The translations under genes and the position numbers were made by a program. Positions 7,729 to 16,546 of a DNA stretch of 64,000 bases are shown piece by piece. Under the pieces are notes generated by a model. The model was given only the letters and a program-made list of their open reading frames with translations, was not told the DNA's origin and did no database searches. Every line of letters starts with the position of its first letter. The first letter of the stretch is position 1. Source of the stretch: CAZOOK01 sp964581385 (GTDB taxonomy: Bacteria; Pseudomonadota; Gammaproteobacteria; Nevskiales; Nevskiaceae); contig CAZOOK010000001.1 of NCBI GenBank assembly GCA_964581385.1, positions 277,941 to 341,940 on the forward strand, given 5' to 3'.

Positions 7729-8376
7729 TCAGTTATTCGGCGAACCCGAAGAGATACACACGCTGACGGTTGACCCCGGATCGACGATGGTTCCCGCCGC
7801 CGGTGACTGACCGCAGACGTGAAAGAGCGTCGCGGTGCTGGAGGTTTGAAAATACTGGGAGTCCACCAGGCCGGCGGTTTTCAGGGTATTGCGGGCTTGT
7901 GTGGCGGTCATTCCAGAAAGCGATGGAACGGTGGTCGCTACGGGAACCGTGCCGGGCGGGATATAGACGATATTGGCTTCCGCGGTGCAGGCCGGCTGTC
8001 CGTTGGTGGTTCCACCGGAACAGGAATTCAGAATCATGTTCCCGTATGAATCGACTGCCGTAAAAGCGGGATCGGGCATTACGTTGTCGTAAGGCACCAG
8101 CTTGTAGTTCGTGTACAAATCCCAAAGGATGGAATTCCAGGACTGGTAGGTGTGGGTTTGATAGCCGCCGCCGCGTCCCGATCCGCCGCACTTGGTCCAG
8201 GCGTAGACTTCGCCGGTGATGTTGCCACTGGCATCAAAGCCGGTGACATAGCTGGCGACGTGCACGCCGCCGCAGGATTCCCCTAGCAAAGTGGGGTAGC
8301 CTGGCGGAAGAGGTAAAGCTGTCTGTGCCTGTATAGCGGCCGGTAGCAGTAGAGCCAGAAGAGCGATTTTTTTCAT
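7729..8376 (-). CDS. Exported PASTA-domain protein
   Basis: The product is about 215 residues with a signal peptide (MKKIALLALLLPAAIQAQ). The start is taken at ATG 8376, which has a GGGGTA ribosome-binding sequence 7 bases upstream; the ATG at 8388 lacks one. The middle part (about 25-140) has cysteines and aromatic residues and no family I recognise. Residues about 145-212 ('VPSLSGMTATQARNTLKTAGL...GQSPAAGTIVDPGSTVSV') form one PASTA domain, which in other proteins binds peptidoglycan fragments or beta-lactams. PASTA domains are usually on kinases or penicillin-binding proteins. Here it stands alone in the periplasm or outside the cell. No partner gene is evident nearby. Confidence 0.8.
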   Translation of the reverse strand: MKKIALLALLLPAAIQAQTALPLPPGYPTLLGESCGGVHVASYVTGFDASGNITGEVYAWTKCGGSGRGGGYQTHTYQSWNSILWDLYTNYKLVPYDNVMPDPAFTAVDSYGNMILNSCSGGTTNGQPACTAEANIVYIPPGTVPVATTVPSLSGMTATQARNTLKTAGLVDSQYFQTSSTATLFHVCGQSPAAGTIVDPGSTVSVCISSGSPNN

Positions 8377-8476
8377 TTCGTACCCCATGAGTTGCTGTGG
8401 CCCTCAGATTTACCCGCGCGGCTTTCTGCGTCAAGCCACTTTTGTGCGAATTTAGCTTCCGAGGAGTGTTTCTGAA

Positions 8477-9484
8477 ATGCCAATTGATCCGTCCGCAGGC
8501 GCAAAAAACTCACGACGGCTGATTGCGCCCGAGTTACTGCCGGCGCTCAATCTTTTGCCGTCGTTTGATTTCAACGACGAAGTGCTTCGCGCCATACGCG
8601 CGGGCGCCAGTGTCGTCGAGGGGGTCAAGCCGCCGCCGCTGTCGCCCGCACAACAAGCCGTCGCTCGCGAGGAGCAGTTTGTGCCGGGGCCGCCAGGCGC
8701 GCCCAAGGTGCGGGTGTTGGTCTATACGCCGCCGGGGAAGGTTGTCGAGCCGCGTCCGGCTTATCTGCATATGCATGGCGGCGGATTCATGCTCGGAACG
8801 CCCGAGATTAACGATAGCTCGAATCGTACGCTCGCGACGGAACTGGACTGCGTCGTTGTCTCTGTCGATTATCGACTCGCCCCGGAGACCCGTTATCCCG
8901 GTGCCCTTGAAGACTGCTACGCCGCGTTGGTCTGGCTCCATGCGCATGCCGATCGGCTGGGGATCGATCGCAGCCACATCGCCATTGGTGGCGAGAGCGC
9001 TGGCGGCGGCCATGCCGCGGCGCTGGCGATCCTCGCGCGCAAGCGCCGCGAAGTGCCGATCTGCCTGCAGTTGCTCGATTCGCCGATGCTCGACGATCGC
9101 ACTGGCAGCCATTCCGATCTCCATCCGTATTGCGGTGAATTCGTCTGGACTCCCGCGAGTAACCGCTTTGGCTGGAGCTCTCTGCTCGGCATGGAAGCGG
9201 GTGGGCCTTCAGTTCCAGCCGAAGCCGTGCCTGCGCGCGTCGCGGATTTGAGCGGCTTGCCGCCGGCTTTCATTGCCGTGGGTGCGCTCGATCTCTTTCT
9301 TGAGGAGGACCTGGAATACGCACGTCGGCTCGTGCGCGCCGGTGTGCCGACCGAGCTTCATGTCATTCCAGGCGCCTTTCACGGATTCGGGGCCGCAGGC
9401 GGCGATGCACCGCAGGTGCAAACCTGCCTGCGTCTACGCCGCGATGCACTTGCTCAGGTCTGGGCACGGCGAACCGCGGGCTGA
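8477..9484 (+). CDS. Alpha/beta hydrolase of the hormone-sensitive-lipase type (esterase)
   Basis: The 335-residue cytoplasmic hydrolase carries the oxyanion-hole motif HGGGF (about residues 100-104) and the nucleophile elbow GESAGGG (Ser about 174). It also has the 'GALDLF' acid region and the C-terminal 'GAFHGF' histidine, the hallmarks of the HSL/bacterial esterase family IV (substrates are usually short-chain esters). There is no signal peptide. The ATG at 8477 follows GGAGTG. It stands alone between two minus-strand genes. The natural substrate cannot be read from the sequence. Confidence 0.9.
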   Translation: MPIDPSAGAKNSRRLIAPELLPALNLLPSFDFNDEVLRAIRAGASVVEGVKPPPLSPAQQAVAREEQFVPGPPGAPKVRVLVYTPPGKVVEPRPAYLHMHGGGFMLGTPEINDSSNRTLATELDCVVVSVDYRLAPETRYPGALEDCYAALVWLHAHADRLGIDRSHIAIGGESAGGGHAAALAILARKRREVPICLQLLDSPMLDDRTGSHSDLHPYCGEFVWTPASNRFGWSSLLGMEAGGPSVPAEAVPARVADLSGLPPAFIAVGALDLFLEEDLEYARRLVRAGVPTELHVIPGAFHGFGAAGGDAPQVQTCLRLRRDALAQVWARRTAG

Positions 9485-9533
9485 GACGAACGGTCCTACA
9501 GGCAGCGCGACGGCTTGGGGCGGCTGAAATAGC

Positions 9534-10049
9534 TCAGGGGCTGCGCGACGTGAATACAGTCTCGGTTCCCGCAATCCAGTCATGCGGCGCACGTCGGCGG
9601 CTGTCGAGCTTTTGTGCAGCAAGTCCGATGACGGCGAGCGCAGCAGTAGTGAATGCGATGCCGGCACGATTGGCAATGTGCACGGCGTTCGGCAGCAGCA
9701 GCATGAAAAACGGTGTCAGCAGTGCTCCTGCCCACACCATCATGGCGGTATAACGCGCCGCGGCGACCGGCCAGCGCACGGCGGCGCCGTCGAGCCGACG
9801 CACATACAGGCGCCAGGCGCGCATGCCGACGGTCTGACCGCCATGCGTCCAGAACCAGCCGAAAAACAGCAGGCCGGCCAGAAACACCAATGCTTGCAAC
9901 AGTGAACGGTGAGAGGGCAGCCCCAGCGCAAGACGGATCAGCGTCTCCCCCTCGGCGGTGATTGCCCAGATCGCGATAAAGATCAGCGCATCGTAAGTGG
10001 CCGCGGCAAAGCGTCGCCACAGCGGTGCGGGCGTGGTGAGTTCATTCAT
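9534..10049 (-). CDS. RDD family membrane protein
   Basis: The 171-residue protein has the RDD layout: an N-terminal segment 'APLWRRFAAATYDALIF' with the Arg and Asp residues that name the family, followed by three or four membrane segments (about 18-35, 52-70, 100-120 and 125-142). The family's role is poorly defined; some members affect ion transport or solute tolerance. It is a single gene, divergent from manB across about 160 bases. Confidence 0.85.
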   Translation of the reverse strand: MNELTTPAPLWRRFAAATYDALIFIAIWAITAEGETLIRLALGLPSHRSLLQALVFLAGLLFFGWFWTHGGQTVGMRAWRLYVRRLDGAAVRWPVAAARYTAMMVWAGALLTPFFMLLLPNAVHIANRAGIAFTTAALAVIGLAAQKLDSRRRAPHDWIAGTETVFTSRSP

Positions 10050-10211
10050 GGGGTTGATTCTGACGGGTAATGCCGGGACGTCGGCCGCGAACGGCCTGTT
10101 AGAATAATCCGCATTCAGACTGCACGTAATGGGTCGTCCCGTCCGGATGCTGCACGATCGTTGCTAGATCCGGGAAACGCCGCTTCAAGCCTATCGACGA
10201 AAGCCAGATTA

Positions 10212-11564
10212 ATGAGCCGAATCGCGTGTTTCAAAGCCTATGACCTGCGCGGCCGCATACCGGACGAATTGAATGCCACGCTCGCTTACCGGCTTGGCGT
10301 CGCCTACGCCGAGCGCTTCCGTCCGTCCCGCATCGCCGTGGGTCGCGACGTGCGCCTGTCGAGTCCAGAACTGCTGCAGGCATTGGCGGACGGGCTGAAT
10401 CACGGTGGCGCCATCGTCGAGGACATTGGCCTGTGCGGCACCGAGGAAGTGTACTTCGCGGCATTCCAGCCCGGCATCGACGGCGGCATCATGGTGACGG
10501 CTTCGCACAATCCGATCGATTACAACGGCATGAAACTCGTGCGCGGCGGCGCGCTGCCGATTTCCGGCGATTCCGGACTGCGTGATCTCGAAGCGGCGGT
10601 GGCGGCGATGAGGAGCGTGCCGTCCGGCAGCGCGGTGATGAAGTCAGTGTCCTACCGCGACGCTTATGTCCGTCATCTGCTCGGCTACGTCGATGTGAAC
10701 GCGCTGAGGCCACTAAAGCTGGTGGTCAATGCCGGCAATGGCGGCGCTGGACTGATGATCGATGCGTTAGCGCCGCACCTGCCCTTGGATTTCGTGCGCG
10801 TGAACCATGAACCGGACGGAACGTTCCCGAACGGTATTCCGAATCCGCTACTGCCGGAAAACCGCGCCGCGACGGCGCAGGCGGTCGTTGCCAGCGGCGC
10901 CGATTTCGGCGTTGCCTGGGATGGCGATTTTGATCGTTGTTTCTTTTTCGACGAGTCCGGCATTTTCATCGAAGGCTATTACCTTGTCGGCCTGCTGGCG
11001 GAAGCGATGCTGGTGCGGGCGCCGGGCGCGAAGATCATTCACGATCCGCGACTCACCTGGAACACCATCGACGTGGTGACCGCGGCCGGCGGTGTGCCGG
11101 TGCAGTCGAAAACCGGCCATGCGTTCATCAAGGAGCGCATGCGCGCCGAGAACGCGGTCTACGGCGGCGAGATGAGCGCGCATCATTATTTCCGCGACTT
11201 CGCCTATTGCGATAACGGCACGATTCCGTGGCTGCTGGTGGCGTCGCTGGTGAGCGCGCAGGGGATTCCGCTGTCGAAGCTGGTCGGCGAGCGCCAGCGC
11301 CGGTTTCCGGCCAGCGGCGAGATCAACCGCCGCGTCATCGATATTCCGACGACGCTGGCACGCATCGAGACGCGCTACGCGACGGCGGCGGCGAAAGTCG
11401 AACATGTGGACGGTCTCAGTGTCGAATTCGACGACTGGCGTTTCAACCTGCGCGGTTCCAATACCGAACCGGTGATCCGCCTTAACGTCGAAAGCCGCGG
11501 CAATGAGACGCTGATGCACACTAAAACCGAAGAGCTGCTGAAACTGATCGGGGATGACCGCTGA
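10212..11564 (+). CDS. manB: Phosphomannomutase
   Basis: The enzyme converts mannose-6-phosphate to mannose-1-phosphate for GDP-mannose and so for exopolysaccharide or LPS sugars (family names CpsG, XanA, AlgC). It has 450 residues. 'CFKAYDLRG' near the start, the phosphoserine loop TASHNP (Ser98), the metal-binding DGDFDR (about 240) and the sugar loop 'GGEMSAHHYFRD' are all present, followed by the C-terminal phosphate-binding 'RGSNTEPVIRLNVE'. I chose ATG 10212 because the family begins here; an open extension to 10161 has no ATG start. Its stop codon overlaps the manC ATG by one base (TGATG), so the pair is translationally coupled. Confidence 0.93.
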   Translation: MSRIACFKAYDLRGRIPDELNATLAYRLGVAYAERFRPSRIAVGRDVRLSSPELLQALADGLNHGGAIVEDIGLCGTEEVYFAAFQPGIDGGIMVTASHNPIDYNGMKLVRGGALPISGDSGLRDLEAAVAAMRSVPSGSAVMKSVSYRDAYVRHLLGYVDVNALRPLKLVVNAGNGGAGLMIDALAPHLPLDFVRVNHEPDGTFPNGIPNPLLPENRAATAQAVVASGADFGVAWDGDFDRCFFFDESGIFIEGYYLVGLLAEAMLVRAPGAKIIHDPRLTWNTIDVVTAAGGVPVQSKTGHAFIKERMRAENAVYGGEMSAHHYFRDFAYCDNGTIPWLLVASLVSAQGIPLSKLVGERQRRFPASGEINRRVIDIPTTLARIETRYATAAAKVEHVDGLSVEFDDWRFNLRGSNTEPVIRLNVESRGNETLMHTKTEELLKLIGDDR

Positions 11565-12991
11565 TGATTGTTCCATGCCTGCTCGCCGGAGGTTCCGGCA
11601 CCCGCTTGTGGCCGCTGTCCCGCGAGTCCTATCCGAAGCAGTTCCTGAAACTGCTCGACGATCGTACGCTGTTGCAGTCCACCGCATTGCGCGCGAAGGC
11701 GGTGGAAGGCGCGGTGGCACCCATCGTCATTTGTGGCGAGGGGCACCGCTTCATTGTCGCCGAACAGCTGCGGGAAATCGGTGTCGAGGGCGCGACCATC
11801 GTGCTTGAGCCGGAGGGCCGCAATACGGCGCCGGCAATCGCGATTGCCGCGCTGCAAGTGCAGCAATTGCATGGTAACAACGCATTGCTGTTCGTGATGG
11901 CGGCCGACCACGCGGTCGCCGATCTCGATGCCTTCGTCGCCGCGTCGAAGCTGGCGGCGCAGACCGCGAGTGCCGGGCGTCTGACGGTATTCGGGATCAA
12001 GCCGACACGGCCGGAAACCGGCTATGGCTATATCCGCCGCGGCGCGGCGCTGCCGGGTGTTGGTTTCGAGGTCGCGGCGTTCGTCGAAAAGCCGGACGCC
12101 GATACGGCCGCCCGCTTCGTCGCATCGAAGGAATACGACTGGAATGGCGGGCTGTTCATGTTTCCGGTCGGCGTGCTGCTGGAGGAACTCACGCGGCTGG
12201 AGCCGGAAATGCTGGCTGCCTGCGAAAAGGCATTGGCGAAAGCTCGGCGCGATCTTGATTTCGTCCGCCTCGACGCGGAATCCTTCCGCGGTGCGCGCTC
12301 GGATTCGATCGACTACGCGGTGATGGAAAAAACCCGCCGCGCCGCGCTGGTACCGATGGACTGTGGCTGGGATGACGTTGGCTCGTGGAAGTACCTCGAA
12401 AACCTTCCGCAAGACGCGCGCGGCAATGTGCTGCGCGGCGATGTCATCAGCGAGGATTGCGACAACATTCTGGTGCAGGCGGAAGGACGGCTCGTCGCCA
12501 CCGTTGGCCTGCGCGATACGGTTGTCGTCGAAACCGCCGATGCCGTGCTGGTCGGCCATCGTGATCGCGTGCAAGACGTCAAGCGCATCGTCGCGCGTCT
12601 GAAGAAGGAGAAACGCAGCCAGGCCGAATTTCACGCCGAGGTGCTGCGGCCCTGGGGCAGTTACGAAACGGTTGCCGACGGTTCGCGCTTCCAGGTCAAG
12701 CGCATCGTGGTCAAGCCTGGGCAGAAGCTCAGCTTGCAGATGCATCACCATCGCGCCGAGCACTGGGTCGTCGTCAGCGGCACCGCCAAGGTCACCTGCG
12801 GCGATCGCACCTTCCTGGTTTCGGAAAACGAATCGACTTACATCCCGCTGGGTTCTTCCCATCGCCTCGAAAATCCGGGAAAAGTGCCGCTACATCTGAT
12901 CGAAGTGCAGTCCGGGTCCTACCTGGGCGAGGATGACATCGTGCGCTTCGACGATGTCTATGGGCGGGTCGAGGCGCAGGCCAAAAAATAG
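11564..12991 (+). CDS. manC: Mannose-1-phosphate guanylyltransferase / mannose-6-phosphate isomerase
   Basis: The bifunctional type II enzyme (475 residues) interconverts fructose-6-P and mannose-6-P and joins mannose-1-P to GTP. The N-terminal nucleotidyltransferase has 'LAGGSGTRLWPLSRESYPKQF' split over residues 6-26, 'VEKPD' and the 'NGGLFMF' region. The C-terminal cupin isomerase (about 350-470) has 'QMHHHRAEHWVVVSG' with metal-binding histidines. With manB it supplies GDP-mannose in the cytoplasm. No glycosyltransferase or export genes flank it, so the product polymer is unknown. The C-terminal isomerase domain suggests mannose is made from fructose-6-P. Confidence 0.95.
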   Translation: MIVPCLLAGGSGTRLWPLSRESYPKQFLKLLDDRTLLQSTALRAKAVEGAVAPIVICGEGHRFIVAEQLREIGVEGATIVLEPEGRNTAPAIAIAALQVQQLHGNNALLFVMAADHAVADLDAFVAASKLAAQTASAGRLTVFGIKPTRPETGYGYIRRGAALPGVGFEVAAFVEKPDADTAARFVASKEYDWNGGLFMFPVGVLLEELTRLEPEMLAACEKALAKARRDLDFVRLDAESFRGARSDSIDYAVMEKTRRAALVPMDCGWDDVGSWKYLENLPQDARGNVLRGDVISEDCDNILVQAEGRLVATVGLRDTVVVETADAVLVGHRDRVQDVKRIVARLKKEKRSQAEFHAEVLRPWGSYETVADGSRFQVKRIVVKPGQKLSLQMHHHRAEHWVVVSGTAKVTCGDRTFLVSENESTYIPLGSSHRLENPGKVPLHLIEVQSGSYLGEDDIVRFDDVYGRVEAQAKK

Positions 12992-13341
12992 GCCCACGAT
13001 TGCCCGGATCAATAAGACCGTTCCAGCGGCAAATCGCGGAACTGCTTGCGTAAAGTTTTACCCCCCTCAGCCGTAAACCAACTCGCAGTACCGATTTATT
13101 AAAGTCGGACGCATTGGCGTTCACGGCTATCTGTCGCCGGAATCGCGCTGCTTTCAGAGCCTCAAGCATGGCGATGACAACCTTGTCAGCGGCTGCTGGA
13201 CGGGCAGTCAGGAGAAGAAGTGGATGTGCAAGCAACAGGCATGGAACTGTGGATCGCACTGTGAAGGTCATTTCCAAATGATCGGAACCAGTCGTCCGCT
13301 TGCTGCTACGCAAACTTATATCCACATCCGGCGAGTAGGTT
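12992..13341. other. Intergenic region upstream of the chemoreceptor gene
   Basis: The 350-base gap holds a FliA-type promoter at 13051-13077, which leaves a leader of about 250 bases before the chemoreceptor ATG. In the leader I find only a weak 38-codon frame (from 13168) without a ribosome binding site, and no obvious riboswitch. The length of the leader is unexplained. Confidence 0.5.
13051..13077 (+). promoter_or_regulatory. Sigma-28 (FliA) promoter for the chemoreceptor
   Basis: TAAAGTTT (13051-13058), 11 bases, then GCCGTAAA (13070-13077). The enterobacterial FliA consensus is TAAAGTTT-N11-GCCGATAA, so the -35 is perfect, the spacing exact and the -10 differs at two positions. It lies 265 bases before the chemoreceptor start and faces it. 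Confidence 0.7.
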
Positions 13342-15621
13342 ATGCAGTCTGAATACGTGCCGGTCCCGACTCAAATCGACGTCAGCCTTCGTACGAAGGG
13401 CGAAGACTTGCCTATCCGGATTCGAATCGGCGCCGCCTTTGGTTTTATGGCGCTGCTGCTGATCATCGAGATGGTGATCGCGAGCTTCGAGATGTCGAAG
13501 ATCCAGAAGAACTTCGAAAACGTCGTTCTGGACAAGAATGCGACCGTCGCGGCTGCCAACGACATGGCCAGCGGCATCCGCAACATCGGCCTGGGGGAAC
13601 GGACGCTCGCGCTTTCGGTCGACGACGATACCATTCAGTTGATGCTGAATCAGATCGACGACAACGAGAAAAAATATGACGCCGCGGAAGCGAAGCTGAA
13701 AGACCGCGTGGCATCGGACGACAAGGGTAAAGAACTGCTCGAACAGATCGGCAAGACCAGGGAAAAGATCAGACCGATGGAAGACGCGCTGATCAAACTT
13801 GGCGCTTCGAAAGCGCAGGATAAGTATCACCAGGCGCTCGCGCAGATTCTCATGCTGCTGCCGGTCGAAGCGCAATGGCTGAAGAGTGTCAATGACGAAA
13901 TCGACTATGAGTCGACGATCGCCCATGAGGCCATGGAAGTGTCGGCTAGTAGTTATGCGACGGCGCGACTGCTCATGATCGTGCTCGGCGTGCTCGCGGT
14001 TTTTCTGACCTGGTTCGCTGCTCGCCGGATCGGTCACAGCATTGTTGCACCGGTGCGGCTTGCCGCGCACGTTGCGGATTCGATCGCTAAAGGCGTGCTC
14101 GATGTACATATCGACTCGTCGGCGCAGAGCGAACTTGGACAGATGCTGCGCTCAATGAGTGCAATGCAACGTGAATTGCAACGGCTCGCTGCAGCTCAGA
14201 ACACAATGGTGGACCAGCACGAAGCCGGCCACCTCAGCTACCGTATCCGTGCTACCGACTTTCCGGGCGCGTACGGTGAAATGGCGGGACGTGTCAACGA
14301 TCTCGTCGCGACGCCCATTGCGGTTACGATGCGGCTGGTCGAAGTGGTCAGCGCTTACGCACGCGGAGATTTCTCCGTCGACATGGACCGTCTCAAGGGC
14401 GAAGCGGCTGTCGTCACCGAAGGCATCGATGGTGTGAAGGCCAGCTTTCTGGCGATCAACGGCGAAATTCTGAAGCTGGTCGAAGCCGCCGCACGCGGCG
14501 ATTTCAGCGCCCGCGGCGATGGCGCGCGCTTCTCGAACGATTTCCGCAGGATGATCGACGGACTTAATCGGTTGATGGAAGTCAGCGATCACGGCCTCGG
14601 CGAAGTATCGAGAGTCCTGGCGCTGGTTTCCAAAGGCGATCTCACGTCGACGATGGAGGGCGATTATTCGGGCGCCTTTGCCGATCTCAAGAATCACGTG
14701 AACATGACCATCGAGCAACTGATCCGCATCGTCAATGAAATTGGCGACGCGACGGCGGCGATCAACCAGGTTGCGCGGGAAATGACGAGCGCCACTTCAT
14801 CGATGTCAACACGTACGGAATCGCAGGCGGCGAGCCTTGAGGAAACCGCTTCCAGCATGGAAGAGATGACGGCGACGGTCAAAGCCAATGCGGACAATGC
14901 CAGGCAGGCGAGCCAGGTCGCTCAGAAATCCTCCGATGTCGCGGCAAAGGGCAGCGTGGCGGTGAATGAAGTCGTGAGAACGATGGATTCCATCGCCGAC
15001 AGCTCCAAGAAAATCGTCGATATCATCGGCGCCATCGACGGTATCGCGTTCCAGACCAACATTCTCGCGCTCAATGCCGCCGTCGAGGCGGCACGCGCCG
15101 GCGAACAGGGCCGGGGTTTCGGAGTCGTCGCCTCGGAAGTCAGGCAGCTTGCCCATCGCAGTGCCGCGGCCGCCAAGGAAATCCGCATTCTCATCCAGGA
15201 TTCGGCCGAGCGGGTCATGGAAGGTTCGCGGCTGGTCGGTGTCGCCGGCAAAACCATGGGCGAAGTGGGGGCAGAAGTTGGCCGCGTCACCACGATCATC
15301 AGCCAGATCGCCACCGCTTCGGCCGAGCAGTCGTCCGGAATCGATCAGGTGAACATGACCGTGACGCAAATGGATCAGGCGACCCAGCAGAATGCGGCGA
15401 TGGTCGAAGAGGTTTCCGCGTCAGCCAAGCTTATGGAAGATCAATCGAAAGTGCTGGCACGTTCGTTTGCGGTGTTTCGCCTGCCAGGCGGTCACAAGGG
15501 AAGAGGCGACAACTCACAGCGTCCGCGGCAAGCTTCCGATGTATCGGGACCGGCGTCGCCGCCACGGGGATTCTCCGGTCCCCGGCGCAAGCGATCCGCA
15601 GTCCCCGCTTCCGGATCTTAA
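13342..15621 (+). CDS. Methyl-accepting chemotaxis protein with stacked HAMP-like units
   Basis: The 759-residue transmembrane receptor starts with TM1 at about 28-50, then a periplasmic four-helix-type sensor region rich in charged helices (about 52-205), and TM2 at about 207-228. After it comes a HAMP domain (about 229-282) and then at least two or three further HAMP-like segments ('YRIRATDFPGAYGEMAGRVN', 'RGDFSVDMDRLKGEAA', 'RGDFSARGDGARFSNDF', 'KGDLTSTMEGDYSGAFADLK') up to about 460. The signalling hairpin tip 'FQTNILALNAAVEAARAGEQ' lies at about 570-590. No C-terminal NWETF-type pentapeptide is visible, so methylation enzymes would need to reach it through neighbours. The FliA promoter upstream supports a motility role. 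The ligand is unknown. Confidence 0.93.
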   Translation: MQSEYVPVPTQIDVSLRTKGEDLPIRIRIGAAFGFMALLLIIEMVIASFEMSKIQKNFENVVLDKNATVAAANDMASGIRNIGLGERTLALSVDDDTIQLMLNQIDDNEKKYDAAEAKLKDRVASDDKGKELLEQIGKTREKIRPMEDALIKLGASKAQDKYHQALAQILMLLPVEAQWLKSVNDEIDYESTIAHEAMEVSASSYATARLLMIVLGVLAVFLTWFAARRIGHSIVAPVRLAAHVADSIAKGVLDVHIDSSAQSELGQMLRSMSAMQRELQRLAAAQNTMVDQHEAGHLSYRIRATDFPGAYGEMAGRVNDLVATPIAVTMRLVEVVSAYARGDFSVDMDRLKGEAAVVTEGIDGVKASFLAINGEILKLVEAAARGDFSARGDGARFSNDFRRMIDGLNRLMEVSDHGLGEVSRVLALVSKGDLTSTMEGDYSGAFADLKNHVNMTIEQLIRIVNEIGDATAAINQVAREMTSATSSMSTRTESQAASLEETASSMEEMTATVKANADNARQASQVAQKSSDVAAKGSVAVNEVVRTMDSIADSSKKIVDIIGAIDGIAFQTNILALNAAVEAARAGEQGRGFGVVASEVRQLAHRSAAAAKEIRILIQDSAERVMEGSRLVGVAGKTMGEVGAEVGRVTTIISQIATASAEQSSGIDQVNMTVTQMDQATQQNAAMVEEVSASAKLMEDQSKVLARSFAVFRLPGGHKGRGDNSQRPRQASDVSGPASPPRGFSGPRRKRSAVPASGS

Positions 15622-15776
15622 TAGCAGTTCCCGGGAACGATTCCCAGCGCAGCCCCTCGCGGAAAATCCGCCAAGTTTGACGTGGGACATTGATCTGCAT
15701 CAATAACCTCGTCAGCGCATCGCACGATACTGTTTCCCAGAGCGGTCTAACGCCGCCGGTAAGAGGGGAATGGCCA

Positions 15777-16001
15777 ATGATGCATTTAAAACACTCCGAT
15801 ATTGAATTGATTCCGCTGATTTGTCCCGCTTGTGAAGCGGAAGTCGATGCTGCCGATGGTGAATGCGTTGAAGGTAACTTGGTGCGCTGTGAACACTGCG
15901 GCATCGAGGCGGCATTGACGCGCGAATGGGACGAGCGCATAGATACATACCACTGGATTCTGATTGACCTGGAAATGGAGGATGACGATGAACGCCGCTG
16001 A
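15777..16001 (+). CDS. Small zinc-ribbon protein
   Basis: The 74-residue protein has a CPAC...CEHC pair of cysteine motifs (about residues 15-45) that should bind one zinc, and a very acidic C-terminus. I chose ATG 15777 because GAGGGG stands 8 bases before it; the open frame extends further but without a start signal. The stop lies 14 bases inside the next gene, so the two are translationally coupled. Function is unknown. Its coupling to a host-attachment-family protein suggests a shared task, perhaps RNA or ribosome linked, but this is inference. Confidence 0.7.
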   Translation: MMHLKHSDIELIPLICPACEAEVDAADGECVEGNLVRCEHCGIEAALTREWDERIDTYHWILIDLEMEDDDERR

Positions 16002-16455
16002 ATCATCGAGAAGGGAAGTGTCCGGCTCTGCGCTGGTGCTGGTGGCCGATCACGCGCGCGTCCGCCTGTTCGCGGTGCCGGTGCCGGGTGCACCACTGCA
16101 AGAGATCGAGGATTTGGTGAATCCATCGGCGCGCCAGCACGAGGGCGATATTGTCAGCGATCGTTCCGGTCATCTCGACAAGGGACAGCACGGCGGCAGC
16201 TCCGCCGGTTCCGAAGACGGCGCCAAGAAGCATCAGGCAGACCAGTTCGCCAAGCGCGCAGGTGATCGTTTGACGGCTTTGCTGGCCACTGGAGCGTACC
16301 GGCGCATCTGTCTGGTCGCGGAGCCTGGCTTCCTCGGCCTGCTGCGTCCGCATCTGAGCACCGCCGCGCAGCGGGCAGTGGTTTCTGAGATCGCTAAGTC
16401 AATGGCGGGCAAGCCGACCGCGGAAATACGCTCGATCCTGCCGAAGAGCGTTTGA
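15988..16455 (+). CDS. Host-attachment-family protein
   Basis: The 155-residue protein matches the family named for a plant host attachment protein: N-terminal 'ALVLVADHARVRLFAV', the central 'HEGDIVSDRSG' stretch, a Gly/Ser/His-rich loop, and 'YRRICLVAEPGFLGLLRPHLS' near the C-terminus. The fold is related to the archaeal eRF1 domain / baeRF families, which suggests a ribosome or RNA link, although the family name implies plant attachment. ATG 15988 is preceded by GGAG at a spacing of 7; an ATG at 15982 is an alternative. It overlaps the zinc-ribbon gene by 14 bases. Confidence 0.8.
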   Translation: MNAAESSRREVSGSALVLVADHARVRLFAVPVPGAPLQEIEDLVNPSARQHEGDIVSDRSGHLDKGQHGGSSAGSEDGAKKHQADQFAKRAGDRLTALLATGAYRRICLVAEPGFLGLLRPHLSTAAQRAVVSEIAKSMAGKPTAEIRSILPKSV

Positions 16456-16546
16456 CGACCGGCCCGCGCCTCCGAGCCCGCTGCCCGATCGTGGACGGCG
16501 GGCTTTATCATCCGTGGCGCGCCGTATTGTTTTACGATAGCCGCCG

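Noticed and set aside
10848..12862. Long minus-strand frames opposite manB and manC
   Set aside because: Shadows of the two sugar-nucleotide genes, which show all family motifs.
13168..13284. Small 38-codon frame in the chemoreceptor leader
   Set aside because: No ribosome binding site and Arg/Ser-rich chance-like sequence.
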